From DSWT01 sp035420085 (GTDB taxonomy: Bacteria > Chloroflexota > Anaerolineae > B4-G1 > SLSP01): a stretch of 64,000 nucleotides of DNA. Both the position numbers and the translations under genes were made by a program. The notes under the pieces were generated by a model that was given only the letters and a program-made list of their open reading frames with translations, was not told the origin of the DNA and did no database searches. Of this stretch, positions 34,799 to 42,949 are shown piece after piece. Numbering within the stretch: position 1 is the first letter of the stretch; every line of letters starts with the position of its first letter. Location: NCBI GenBank assembly GCA_035420085.1, contig DAOLUH010000003.1, positions 62,001 to 126,000 of the forward strand, read 5' to 3'.

Positions 34799-34840
34799 AA
34801 AAAAGGGGAGGACCTGGAACCGAAGTTCCAAGTCCTCCCC
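34799..34840 (-). terminator. Intrinsic terminator of leader RNA A
   Basis: On the minus strand GGGGAGGAC pairs with GTCCTCCCC (34805-34813 with 34832-34840), with an inner 6-bp stem (34815-34820 with 34825-34830) and a run of six U from 34804 to 34799. It lies between promoter and first gene, so it must be read through or opened for the pilus operon to be expressed. Confidence 0.88.
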
Positions 34841-34948
34841 TTTCATTTCCTGGCCAGGATACCTAGTCAGGACGCCGCAGGCTTGAAGGCTTCCTGCGGA
34901 TCGGAGCGTTTAGCCCCAGACCTTTTCACGGTGGTTGAGCACCGTTAT
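34841..34948 (-). ncRNA. Structured leader RNA A (candidate riboswitch/attenuator), pilus operon
   Basis: About 105 bases between promoter and terminator. Visible hairpins, in RNA order: CGGTG/CACCG, GGGGC/GCTCC, and CCGCAGG/CCTGCGG, followed by GGCG and CTGAC. The same string of hairpins with conserved loops is found in leader B (49254-49368) before the HerA operon. The parts kept between the two copies include loop bases as well as stems (CCGCAGGAA, CAAGCCTGCGGCG). I could not fit it to c-di-GMP, cobalamin, SAM, TPP, glycine, ZTP or fluoride consensus patterns I remember. Confidence 0.65.
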
Positions 34949-34954
34949 ATGGTT

Positions 34955-34982
34955 ATTATACATGGCGGACATGCAAAATCAA
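34955..34982 (-). promoter_or_regulatory. Sigma70-like promoter of the pilus operon
   Basis: On the minus strand TTGATT (34977-34982) and a perfect TATAAT (34955-34960) are separated by 16 bases. Transcription would start near 34948, just before the leader RNA hairpins. Confidence 0.75.
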
Positions 34983-35059
34983 GGGGGGTAACGCGATGAA
35001 TTTCCGAATTTCGCATATAAAACTTAGCAGCGCAGCAGAGGTGGGTAGCGAACGTTATT

Positions 35060-35087
35060 TTGACTGTCTGTGAAAGGTATCTATACT
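35060..35087 (+). promoter_or_regulatory. Putative promoter of the TPR/STAND array
   Basis: TTGACT (35060-35065) and TATACT (35082-35087), 16 bases apart, 69 bases before the first TPR start at 35156. The start region is otherwise empty except for a 25-codon frame that I do not believe. Confidence 0.65.
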
Positions 35088-35155
35088 TGGGTCAGAGTAA
35101 CAGCAAAGCATTGGCGAAACAGGTAGCGCGATAGAGGTCCGTTTCCCAAGTTTCG

Positions 35156-36424
35156 ATGTTGAGTCAGATGATGACACACAAAGCATCCCCAGCACCAGCC
35201 TATACCCAACGCAGTTTGGAACTGCGCGCGGCGGAGTATTATGCCAGTATACGCAAGCCACAGAGCGACTGGAAGTCTATTGAAGACTTAACACCACAAC
35301 TGGCGGAGTTTGAACATTTGACACATGCAAAAAAATACGATTCGGCAGCGAGAGTATTAAGGAAAATTGACTTCAACTATCTCGACCTATGGGGATACCA
35401 TGCCTATTTGGCTGCGATGCGAGAAAAATTACTAGGACATATAACAGACGTTGGCGCTCAGGCATACAATTTCGGTAGTCTGGGACGTATTTATCACATT
35501 TTGGGAGAGACCGGGCAAGCTATCGATCTTTATGAGCAAGCACTAACTATTGTTCGAAGGATGAATAATCGGCGTTGGGAAAGCGCCTGGTTAGGAAATT
35601 TGGGCCATGCAAGTTATGATTTGGGACGGATTCAATGGGCCCAGGATCAACTTACTCGGGCTGTAATTCTTGCTCAAGAGGCTAGAAACCACCAAGGTGA
35701 AGCCACCTGGCTCAATTATCTGGCAAATGTTTACCGTGCTTTGGGAGAACTACGACAAGCTGTCGCGTATTATGAGCAGGCTTTGAATATTGTGGGTGAA
35801 ATAAGTGACCGTCGTAGAGAATGTCTTATCTTCAGTGACTTAGCGCGAGCTTACTACAGTTTGGGACAGGCTGAACAGATTGTTTCTTGCTGTGAGAAAG
35901 GCTTGATTATTGCCCGAGAAATTGGTTATCACTATGGAGAAAGCTGTTGCCTTGTTGGTCTAGCAAAAGGGTCCCTCTTGCTAGGTGACTTCTACAGAGT
36001 CCAGCAATGCTGTACTGAATCTCTGGTTTTGGGTTATCCAGAAAGTAATTATCAAGCAGCATTATTGTGGGGTATTGGTCTTCTGCATCAGCAAGATCTA
36101 TGTGCTCGTAATGTCTTTGTTGATGCAATCACACATTGTTTGGTTGTTCTAGATAAAACAGAAGATATGTTTGAAGTTCGTTACCTTTTGGCACTAGCTC
36201 TTGTCGGTCAAGCCGTCTGCGCCCCTTACTGGCCTGATCTTAGCCAGCGTACTGTCCTTCTTGCTCCCGCGCTGACCGAATATCGCCACGCCCTTAACAT
36301 CACCGCTGCTCCTGGTGTTGTCAGCAATGCGCTACGCGACCTGGAACTCATCCGCGCGGCGGGTATCGAGGGCCTGGAGCCAGTTTTTGACCTCCTGGAA
36401 GGAGCGTTGCATGAGCAGTTCTAA
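35156..36424 (+). CDS. TPR protein 1 of the STAND array
   Basis: 422 aa. The N-terminal block (RSLELRAAEYYASIRKP, SDWKSIEDLTPQLAEFEHL) is the region that joins ATPase to sensor in fused STAND-TPR proteins. About five to six TPR units follow (GRIYHILGETGQAIDLYEQALTI and so on), then the conserved tail ALTEYRHALNITAAPGVV and LELIRAAGIEGLEPVFDLLEGAL shared by all five paralogues. This copy is the shortest and lacks its own ATPase. ATGs at 35168 and 35171 are equally possible starts. The next gene starts inside its last codons. TPR arrays bind protein ligands; here I infer a sensor role. Confidence 0.8.
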   Translation: MLSQMMTHKASPAPAYTQRSLELRAAEYYASIRKPQSDWKSIEDLTPQLAEFEHLTHAKKYDSAARVLRKIDFNYLDLWGYHAYLAAMREKLLGHITDVGAQAYNFGSLGRIYHILGETGQAIDLYEQALTIVRRMNNRRWESAWLGNLGHASYDLGRIQWAQDQLTRAVILAQEARNHQGEATWLNYLANVYRALGELRQAVAYYEQALNIVGEISDRRRECLIFSDLARAYYSLGQAEQIVSCCEKGLIIAREIGYHYGESCCLVGLAKGSLLLGDFYRVQQCCTESLVLGYPESNYQAALLWGIGLLHQQDLCARNVFVDAITHCLVVLDKTEDMFEVRYLLALALVGQAVCAPYWPDLSQRTVLLAPALTEYRHALNITAAPGVVSNALRDLELIRAAGIEGLEPVFDLLEGALHEQF

Positions 36425-37946
36425 TTCCTACACCTGGCGCTCCTTGGAACTACGTGCAGCGGAGTATTATGCCCATATCTGCAAACCGGAGAGCGAGTGG
36501 AAAACGCTTGGGGATTTAGCGCCTCAATTGGTAGAATTTGAACATTTGGTGAAAGCCGGTGCCTATGATGCGGCGTGCCAAGTCCTGGACAGTATAGATA
36601 CCACCCACTTGTTCATATGGGGATATTATGCACTGCTTGTAGGAATGCGAAAAGCCTTGGTAGGAGAGATTCAGTTGTTGGCTTTACAGCTCAATAACTT
36701 CGAAGGGATGGCCAATGCTTTAAGAGTATTGGGAGAGTTGCAATCGGCCATTGCCCACTATGAACAAGGATTAACTCTAGCGCGTCACATCAGGGATCGG
36801 TCAAGAGAGGGAAAATTGCAAGGAAACCTGGGAAGTGCATATTGGGCATTAGGACAATATGAAAAGGGTCTAGCTTCTTATGAAAGTGCTTTAGCGATAG
36901 CAAGTGAAACAGGGGATCGGTGGGAAGAGTGCAAACAACTTAGCCGTTTGGGACGCACCTCCTATCAATTAGGATATTTTGCACAAGCCGTCATGTATCA
37001 TGAAAAAGCTCTCACGATTGCTCGTGAAATCAGGAATCGTCAATGGGAAGGGTACATTTCAGGAGCACTAGGCAATATCCGGCGTGCTTTAGGGCAATTC
37101 GAAGCAGCACGTACCCTCTATGAAACAGCTTTGGCAATTGCGTACAAGACGGGGGAGCGCCGTGAAGAAGGTGTGCGTCACTGGAGTTTAGGGCGTCTCT
37201 ACCATGATCTGGGGCATCCTGAAAAAGCGTTGACCTTTTATGAGATAGCACTTCGGTTCAGTCGTGATACAGCAGCTCGAGTGGAAGAACAGAAAGTTCT
37301 CGGAAGTATAGGCGACATCTATCTTGATCTTGAAGATTATACACAAGCTCTAGATTACTACCAAAAGGCCCTGACGATCAATCAGGAAATTGGTTATCGA
37401 AGAGGTCAAGGATATCGTCTGTTGGGGCTACTAAAGGCTAAACTGGCAATTGGAGATTTCGCAGAAGTCCAACATTTGGAATCAGTGGCTATGTCATTCA
37501 AGATTCTTGAAGTTGATTATCACATCCAATTAATTCTGGGAATTGCTTATCTGTATCAGAATACCATGAAAGCATCCGAGTATATCGCCGGTGCTGTCAC
37601 ACAGAGTCAGGGATTGTTAGCAAAGAGTCGAGGGTTGTATGCTCCTCAATATGCTCTGGGCACTGCTCTGGTTGGTCAAGCTGCGTGCGATCCTCGCTGG
37701 CCTGACTCCAACCAACACACTGTCTTGCTTGCTTCCGCTTTGGCAGAATACCGTCGTGCTCTTGATATCACCTCGGCTCCCGGTGTTGTCCGCGATGCGC
37801 TTCACGATCTGAAACTGATCCGTGCTGCCGGCATCGACGGCCTGGAACCGGCATTTGCCTTGTTAGAACAAGCCATAGCTGATTGGCAATCCTTACCGGG
37901 TGACGCTTTACCGTCGCCCACGAGCTTACAGGAGGATACCGTATGA
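36411..37946 (+). CDS. TPR protein 2 of the STAND array
   Basis: 511 aa from the ATG at 36411, which overlaps the previous gene's end by 14 bases. The ribosome site GGAAGGAG lies inside the codons for the preceding LLEGA. It has the same layout as its neighbours: RSLELRAAEYYAHICKP block, seven to eight TPR units (LGSAYWALGQYEKGLASYESALAIA type), then ALAEYRRALDITSAPGVV and LKLIRAAGIDGLEPAFALLEQA. A 24-residue extension ends in SLQEDTV. Its stop overlaps the ATPase start (ATGA), so it is translated with the ATPase. Confidence 0.82.
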   Translation: MSSSNSYTWRSLELRAAEYYAHICKPESEWKTLGDLAPQLVEFEHLVKAGAYDAACQVLDSIDTTHLFIWGYYALLVGMRKALVGEIQLLALQLNNFEGMANALRVLGELQSAIAHYEQGLTLARHIRDRSREGKLQGNLGSAYWALGQYEKGLASYESALAIASETGDRWEECKQLSRLGRTSYQLGYFAQAVMYHEKALTIAREIRNRQWEGYISGALGNIRRALGQFEAARTLYETALAIAYKTGERREEGVRHWSLGRLYHDLGHPEKALTFYEIALRFSRDTAARVEEQKVLGSIGDIYLDLEDYTQALDYYQKALTINQEIGYRRGQGYRLLGLLKAKLAIGDFAEVQHLESVAMSFKILEVDYHIQLILGIAYLYQNTMKASEYIAGAVTQSQGLLAKSRGLYAPQYALGTALVGQAACDPRWPDSNQHTVLLASALAEYRRALDITSAPGVVRDALHDLKLIRAAGIDGLEPAFALLEQAIADWQSLPGDALPSPTSLQEDTV

Positions 37947-39742
37947 CCACACCAAGTTTGACCCAGCATCTCAGCCCGTTGCGCCAGGTACTGGCTGCGC
38001 AGTTGACCGCCGATGACTTGAGCACACTCTGCTTTGACTTGGGCCTGGATTATGACGCACTACCGGCTCAAGAGCAAGGCCACAAGGCACGCGAGTTGCT
38101 CAAGCGCATAGTCCAAGACGATCGTGTCTATGAATTGGTGAGTGCTGGCAAGTCTATTCGCCCTGATGTGACCTGGGATGCAGCCATTGCCGCCTGGTCG
38201 CAGGCGCAGCTAGATGCGGATATGACCTGGTGGCGCGCCAAGCGTGACTGGGATGACGCCGACCGCCGCGAGCGGCGTGAACGGCAGCGCGTGGTCAATG
38301 TCCGCCCTCTGGACGTCACACACACCTTCAAGGATCGTGTGCGCGAGGCCCTGGCATTGCGTGAACACCTAACCGATGGCACAGTGCGTCTAGTTAGTGT
38401 GGTAGGGCGCGGAGGAATGGGAAAGACGGCATTGGTCAGCCACGTGCTGGCCGACCTGGAAGAGATGATTACGCCCGTTGCTGAAGCTGTGCCGGATAAA
38501 CGACCGGCGGGAATTCCACCTGCGCTTTACAGTCGCCTGCGCGCGGCCTTGCAGACGTGCGGAGCGTTCGACAGTGACGCGGCCTTGCGTGCTATCTTTG
38601 TAGATGCGCGACTGGCTCCCTGGCAGAGCCAAATCCCTGAAGCAGATAGCGTCTTTGCCCGTATTCAGCGGACAATTGCCTTCCTGTTTGCGCACACGGC
38701 TGATGCTTCTGGACATCCAGAAAATGCGCTGGCGTTGTTACTGCACGTTCTGAGCGAACAAACGGAAACCGGGGATGCCAATCAGCGTCGTTTACTAGAA
38801 CTGGCGGAGGAACTTGTGGCATTGACCAAGACGCCGACCGAAACGCTATCTGGGGCACAGGACGGGACAGCCGCGCAACCGGTGGATGGGATACTCTACC
38901 TGAGTGCGCGTAGCACGGGACTGAGCCTGGAACGCATTTACACGGATGTGGGACGGATGTTGGGCGATCCCGTAGCAAGTCGCCTGGCAGCGCGGTGGGC
39001 TGACCGCGACACACCATTGGCCGCCAAGGTGGAGTACCTGCTGGAAACGTTGCAAGAAGGTGTATATGTCATCTTGCTCGATAACCTGGAAGATGTGTTG
39101 GGTGACGATAATGCCATTCAGGAAGAAGGACTGCGGCTCTTCGTAGAACGCTGTATGCTACAACCGGGTGGGGCGCGGTTGATTACGACCTCGCGGGAGC
39201 AGGTCTCCGTGGCGCCGGCGGCGGTGCGGAGTGCGCGGCACATCCCCCTGCGAGAAGGGCTGCCGGAAGATGATGCTGTAGCCTTGCTGCGCGACTTCGA
39301 CAGCGACGGTCGCCTGGGATTGCGTGACGCACCGGAAGCCGATTTGCGCCGGGCAGTACAGCTTACGCAAGGCATCCCGCGCGCATTGGAGATCCTGGCC
39401 GGCATCCTGGATCGGGATCCAACGCAGACGTTGAGCGAGTTATTGGCCGATGAAACTGTCTTTGGTGAACAAGTGATGGAGAGCTTGATTGCCGCCGGAT
39501 ACGAACGTTTGGGTGAAGACGAACGGCGTGTGTTGGAAGCGTTGGCTGTTTTCAATCGACCTGTGGATGCTACCGCAATTGCGTTCCTGCTGCAACCCTG
39601 GTTCCCTGCATTGGATGTGCGCACCAGTCTGCGGCGGTTGGTCAACAGCTACTTCGTGACTTTTAACCGGGCGACGGGTGAGTACAGCTTGCATCCGATG
39701 GATCGCGAGTATATGTACCGGCGGATTCCAGAGGAAGCGTGA
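37943..39742 (+). CDS. STAND (NB-ARC-like) ATPase with N-terminal effector-associated domain
   Basis: 599 aa. Residues 1-85 (LRQVLAAQLTADDLSTLCFDLGLDYDALP ... RPDVTW) match my memory of effector-associated domain 7, a death-like adaptor. Walker A GRGGMGKTA is near 155, Walker B VYVILLDNLEDVL near 373, GGARLITTSRE near 412. A winged-helix part ends with the STAND LHPMDREYMY motif. Between Walker A and the DGILYLSARSTGL strand sits a roughly 120-residue insert (YSRLRAALQTCGAFDSDAALRAIF ...) that looks like a second adaptor-type helical domain. No TPR is fused. AGGAGG precedes ATG 37943; overlaps flank both ends. Likely a signalling ATPase served by the neighbouring TPR proteins. Confidence 0.82.
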   Translation: MTTPSLTQHLSPLRQVLAAQLTADDLSTLCFDLGLDYDALPAQEQGHKARELLKRIVQDDRVYELVSAGKSIRPDVTWDAAIAAWSQAQLDADMTWWRAKRDWDDADRRERRERQRVVNVRPLDVTHTFKDRVREALALREHLTDGTVRLVSVVGRGGMGKTALVSHVLADLEEMITPVAEAVPDKRPAGIPPALYSRLRAALQTCGAFDSDAALRAIFVDARLAPWQSQIPEADSVFARIQRTIAFLFAHTADASGHPENALALLLHVLSEQTETGDANQRRLLELAEELVALTKTPTETLSGAQDGTAAQPVDGILYLSARSTGLSLERIYTDVGRMLGDPVASRLAARWADRDTPLAAKVEYLLETLQEGVYVILLDNLEDVLGDDNAIQEEGLRLFVERCMLQPGGARLITTSREQVSVAPAAVRSARHIPLREGLPEDDAVALLRDFDSDGRLGLRDAPEADLRRAVQLTQGIPRALEILAGILDRDPTQTLSELLADETVFGEQVMESLIAAGYERLGEDERRVLEALAVFNRPVDATAIAFLLQPWFPALDVRTSLRRLVNSYFVTFNRATGEYSLHPMDREYMYRRIPEEA

Positions 39743-41235
39743 AAGATAAGCAGGCTTTCAACAGTGAGCCGATGTCGTACACACGCCAGGCTCTAGAATT
39801 GCGTGCGGCGGATTACTATGCCAGTATACGTAAGCCGGAGTATGAGTGGAAATCTATCGAGGATTTGATCCCGCAACTTACACAGTTCAGACATCAGGTG
39901 TGTGCGTTAGATTACGAAGGCGCTAGTCAAACTCTCCGGGCAATCGATTATGATTACCTCTACCTTTGGGGGTATTACGCACGACTGATCGACTTACACA
40001 GCCAATTGTTGGGGAACCTGCAAACTCCTCGTCTGGTGATGGATAACCTCGTTGGTCTGGGACGTGTTTGTCGCGCTACCGGCAAATTTACTCAGGCAGT
40101 TACATACTACGAAAAGGCTTTGGATGTTGGCGGCACAATCGATGACTCATATAGAAAAAGTGTGCTGTTTGGCCACTTGGGTAGCGTGTATCGTGCTTTG
40201 GGCAAGATCAAACAGGCTATTGAGTTCTACGAGCAGGCTTTAACACTGGCCCTGGAGGTCGCGGATCGCCGTTTACAATGTGATCAACTTGGACACCTGG
40301 GGATGTGTTACCGAAGTCTCGGCGCAATGCACCAAGGTATCCAGTATCATCAGCAGGCTCTCGCCATTGCGCGGGAGATCGGCAATCGTGCTCTGGAAGG
40401 TGCCAACCTGAGTAGCCTTGGCAGCGCTATGCGCGCGATCGGTAAAATCGAGGAATCTTTGATTTACTACCGACAGGCTCTAGATATTGCGCGACAAACC
40501 CGCGACCGGCGTGTTGAGGGCTTTGCTTTATCCAGTATGGGCGGTGCGTATCGAGCCTTGGGCGACATCAACTATGCTATTGAATGTTACAGGCAGGCGC
40601 TTGAAATAGCGCGTGAAACCGGTTATCGCCAAGGAGAGGCGATAGACCTGGGCGACATAGCCAGTGTTTACTACACGTTAGGCAAATATGACCAGGCGCT
40701 AGAGTTGTATGAGCAAGCTCTCAAGATCAGTAGTGAGATAGGGGACTCCCGGCAAGTTGGATATCATCTCGTTGGCCTTGGCAAAACCTGGTTGGCAATG
40801 GGACCCTATTCCAGAGCCATCGACTGTTTTAGGCAATCACTCGACGTGGGCTTACCGGATTCAGCTTACCGTGCGGCATTGGGATTGGCTGTGACCTATC
40901 TGACACTTGGAAAACCTGAAGCTGCAGCCGCGTTTGGGGACGCGATAGTCCGTAGTAGAGTGCTATTGGATAAAACCCAGGATAATTACCGGGCGTTATA
41001 TGCACTTGCTACTGCCAAGGTAGGCGTTGCCATCTGCGACCCACTTTGGAACAATGTCCGTAGACGCGCCGATCTTCTAGCCCCTGCATTGGATAAGTAT
41101 CGGCGGGCTTTGGAAATCACCGCTATGCCTGGTGTTGTACGGGATGCCTTGCGCGACCTCGAACTCATCCGCGCTGTTGGCGTTGAGGGCCTGGAACCAG
41201 TGTTTGCACTCCTGGAAGGGGGATTGAATGGATAG
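39739..41235 (+). CDS. TPR protein 3 of the STAND array
   Basis: 498 aa if started at GTG 39739, which overlaps the ATPase stop by 4 bases; 487 aa from ATG 39772, which matches the neighbours' N-termini better (MSYTRQALELRAADYYAS). It continues exactly where fused homologues would go on after LHPMDREYMY, so a stop/restart has split a once single protein. About nine TPR units (LGSVYRALGKIKQAIEFYEQALTLA type), then LDKYRRALEITAMPGVVRDAL and the common tail LEPVFALLEGGLNG. The next start overlaps by 8 bases. Confidence 0.82.
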   Translation: MKDKQAFNSEPMSYTRQALELRAADYYASIRKPEYEWKSIEDLIPQLTQFRHQVCALDYEGASQTLRAIDYDYLYLWGYYARLIDLHSQLLGNLQTPRLVMDNLVGLGRVCRATGKFTQAVTYYEKALDVGGTIDDSYRKSVLFGHLGSVYRALGKIKQAIEFYEQALTLALEVADRRLQCDQLGHLGMCYRSLGAMHQGIQYHQQALAIAREIGNRALEGANLSSLGSAMRAIGKIEESLIYYRQALDIARQTRDRRVEGFALSSMGGAYRALGDINYAIECYRQALEIARETGYRQGEAIDLGDIASVYYTLGKYDQALELYEQALKISSEIGDSRQVGYHLVGLGKTWLAMGPYSRAIDCFRQSLDVGLPDSAYRAALGLAVTYLTLGKPEAAAAFGDAIVRSRVLLDKTQDNYRALYALATAKVGVAICDPLWNNVRRRADLLAPALDKYRRALEITAMPGVVRDALRDLELIRAVGVEGLEPVFALLEGGLNG

Positions 41236-42949
41236 TCCCGATCCTTACAATCGCCGTAACCTGGAACTGCGAGTAGCGGAATACTACGCCAGTATTCGCA
41301 AGCCAGAGAGCGAGTGGAAGACGATTGAGGATTTGACCGCACTATTATCGGAAGTCGAACATCGTTTCTGTGGCGGTGACTGTGATGGCATGGCCAGGTT
41401 GCTGGATTTGATTGATGTTGATTACTTATTCTTATGGGGATATCATCATCACTTGATTAGACTGCGCGAACAACTGATCAATTGTCACATCGAACCACGT
41501 TTGCAGGTTCAGAACTTAGGTCGATTGGGACGCATAGCGCACAGCATAGGGCGATTCAATCGAGCAATCGAATATCATCAACAGGCCTTGCGTATTATCG
41601 AGGATGCCGGTTTGGATGACAATGTGGAAAAATGCAAACATCTGGGTTATCTCGGTACCAATTATCACTTCCAGGGCCAGGCTGGAAAAGCGATTGATTA
41701 CTATCAGAGGGCGTTAGCCCTTGCCCGCAGTGTACACGACCGTGGCTTTGAAAGTATCTGGTTGGGCTATTTGGGATACGCTTATCGTATTATCGGAGAG
41801 TTGGATCAGTCGGTCACTTGCTTGGAACGTGCCTTGCAGATCGCGCGGGTGATAGGTGACCGTCGGGAGGAGCAGCGTCATCTTGGCAACCTGGGTAGCA
41901 CTTACTATGATTTAGGAGAAACGGAAAAGGCCCTAACCTACTATCGTGACGCCGTTGCCATTGCACAAGAACTTGGCTATCGGCGGTATGTTGGAATCTG
42001 GCAAGGGGCTTTGGGTGAAGTGTATCGGGACCTGAGGTATTTAGATCAAGCGATTCGGGTGTGTCAAGAGTCTCTGGCTATAGCTCGAGAGGTTGATGAC
42101 AGATGGAGTGAAACCCTCTGGTTACGATCATTAGGTAATGCTTACTATAATGTGGGGCAGTTCGAAGAAGCTATCCGTGTTGCCAACCAGGGGCTTGCGA
42201 TCGCGCAGCAGATTGGCGATCGGGTATCAGAAGGCGGACATCTGGGTATCTTGTGCAGAACATATCTGTCGCTTGGATTCAATGATCAAGCATTTGAGTA
42301 TGGTCAAAATGCGTTAACCGTGACTCGAAGCACGCATGAACCTCGGAATATGTGTGTTCGACTTTGCGATTTCGGGGCTGTCTGTTTCAGCCTTGAGCAA
42401 CTCGAACTTGCGCTTCAGCATTATACGCAAGCTTTAATCCTCGCCCGTGAGGGAGGTGAACCCTATAAGGTGAGTTATTGCTTGTTGGGAATGGCGAGAG
42501 TTTTGCTTGGTGAAGGGCGCTACAGCGAAGCCGAACCGTACAGTCGCGAAGCTTGCACATTGGATGTGCCAGCAACTAAACATCAAGCAGCTCTAGGTTT
42601 GGCCTTTTCACATCTCTATCAATGCAGTATATCGGCTGTGGAAAGTTTCACGGATGCAATTGCAGAATGTCAGACTATCCTGAATAAAACGCCAACGTTA
42701 TATAAGACCCGTTACGTCTTGGCGACTGCGATGGTGGGGCAAGCCGTATGTCACTCAAGATGGGGAAATATTGGCGAAAAGAGAACGTTGTTGGTTCCCG
42801 CTCTCGTCGAATATCGCCGCGCGCTGGACATCACATCTGCCCCTGGCGTCGTGCGTGACGCCCTCCGCGACCTGGAACTCATACGTGCTGCCGGTGTCGA
42901 GGGTTTGGAGCCGGCATTTGAACTGCTGGAAGGTGCGTTGAATGAGTAG
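41228..42949 (+). CDS. TPR protein 4 of the STAND array
   Basis: 573 aa, the longest TPR copy. It starts MDSPDPYNRRNLELRVAEYYASIRKP and carries about ten TPR units, including LGTNYHFQGQAGKAIDYYQRALALA and LGSTYYDLGETEKALTYYRDAVAIA. The tail is ALVEYRRALDITSAPGVVRD and LEPAFELLEGALNE. The ATG overlaps the previous stop by 8 bases and uses the GGAAGGGGG hidden in the preceding LLEGG codons. Same family as the flanking genes, but the TPR ligand-facing positions differ, which would fit different ligands. Confidence 0.82.
   Translation: MDSPDPYNRRNLELRVAEYYASIRKPESEWKTIEDLTALLSEVEHRFCGGDCDGMARLLDLIDVDYLFLWGYHHHLIRLREQLINCHIEPRLQVQNLGRLGRIAHSIGRFNRAIEYHQQALRIIEDAGLDDNVEKCKHLGYLGTNYHFQGQAGKAIDYYQRALALARSVHDRGFESIWLGYLGYAYRIIGELDQSVTCLERALQIARVIGDRREEQRHLGNLGSTYYDLGETEKALTYYRDAVAIAQELGYRRYVGIWQGALGEVYRDLRYLDQAIRVCQESLAIAREVDDRWSETLWLRSLGNAYYNVGQFEEAIRVANQGLAIAQQIGDRVSEGGHLGILCRTYLSLGFNDQAFEYGQNALTVTRSTHEPRNMCVRLCDFGAVCFSLEQLELALQHYTQALILAREGGEPYKVSYCLLGMARVLLGEGRYSEAEPYSREACTLDVPATKHQAALGLAFSHLYQCSISAVESFTDAIAECQTILNKTPTLYKTRYVLATAMVGQAVCHSRWGNIGEKRTLLVPALVEYRRALDITSAPGVVRDALRDLELIRAAGVEGLEPAFELLEGALNE

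Noticed and set aside
34841..34948. Classic c-di-GMP-I riboswitch in leader A or B
   Set aside because: The conserved GCAAAGCC-like core and GAAA tetraloop/receptor arrangement could not be found; only position before pilus genes favours it. Left as an unassigned leader RNA.
34985..35155. 25-codon frame before the first TPR gene
   Set aside because: No ribosome site, no similarity to the TPR N-terminal block, and it overlaps the promoter of the array.
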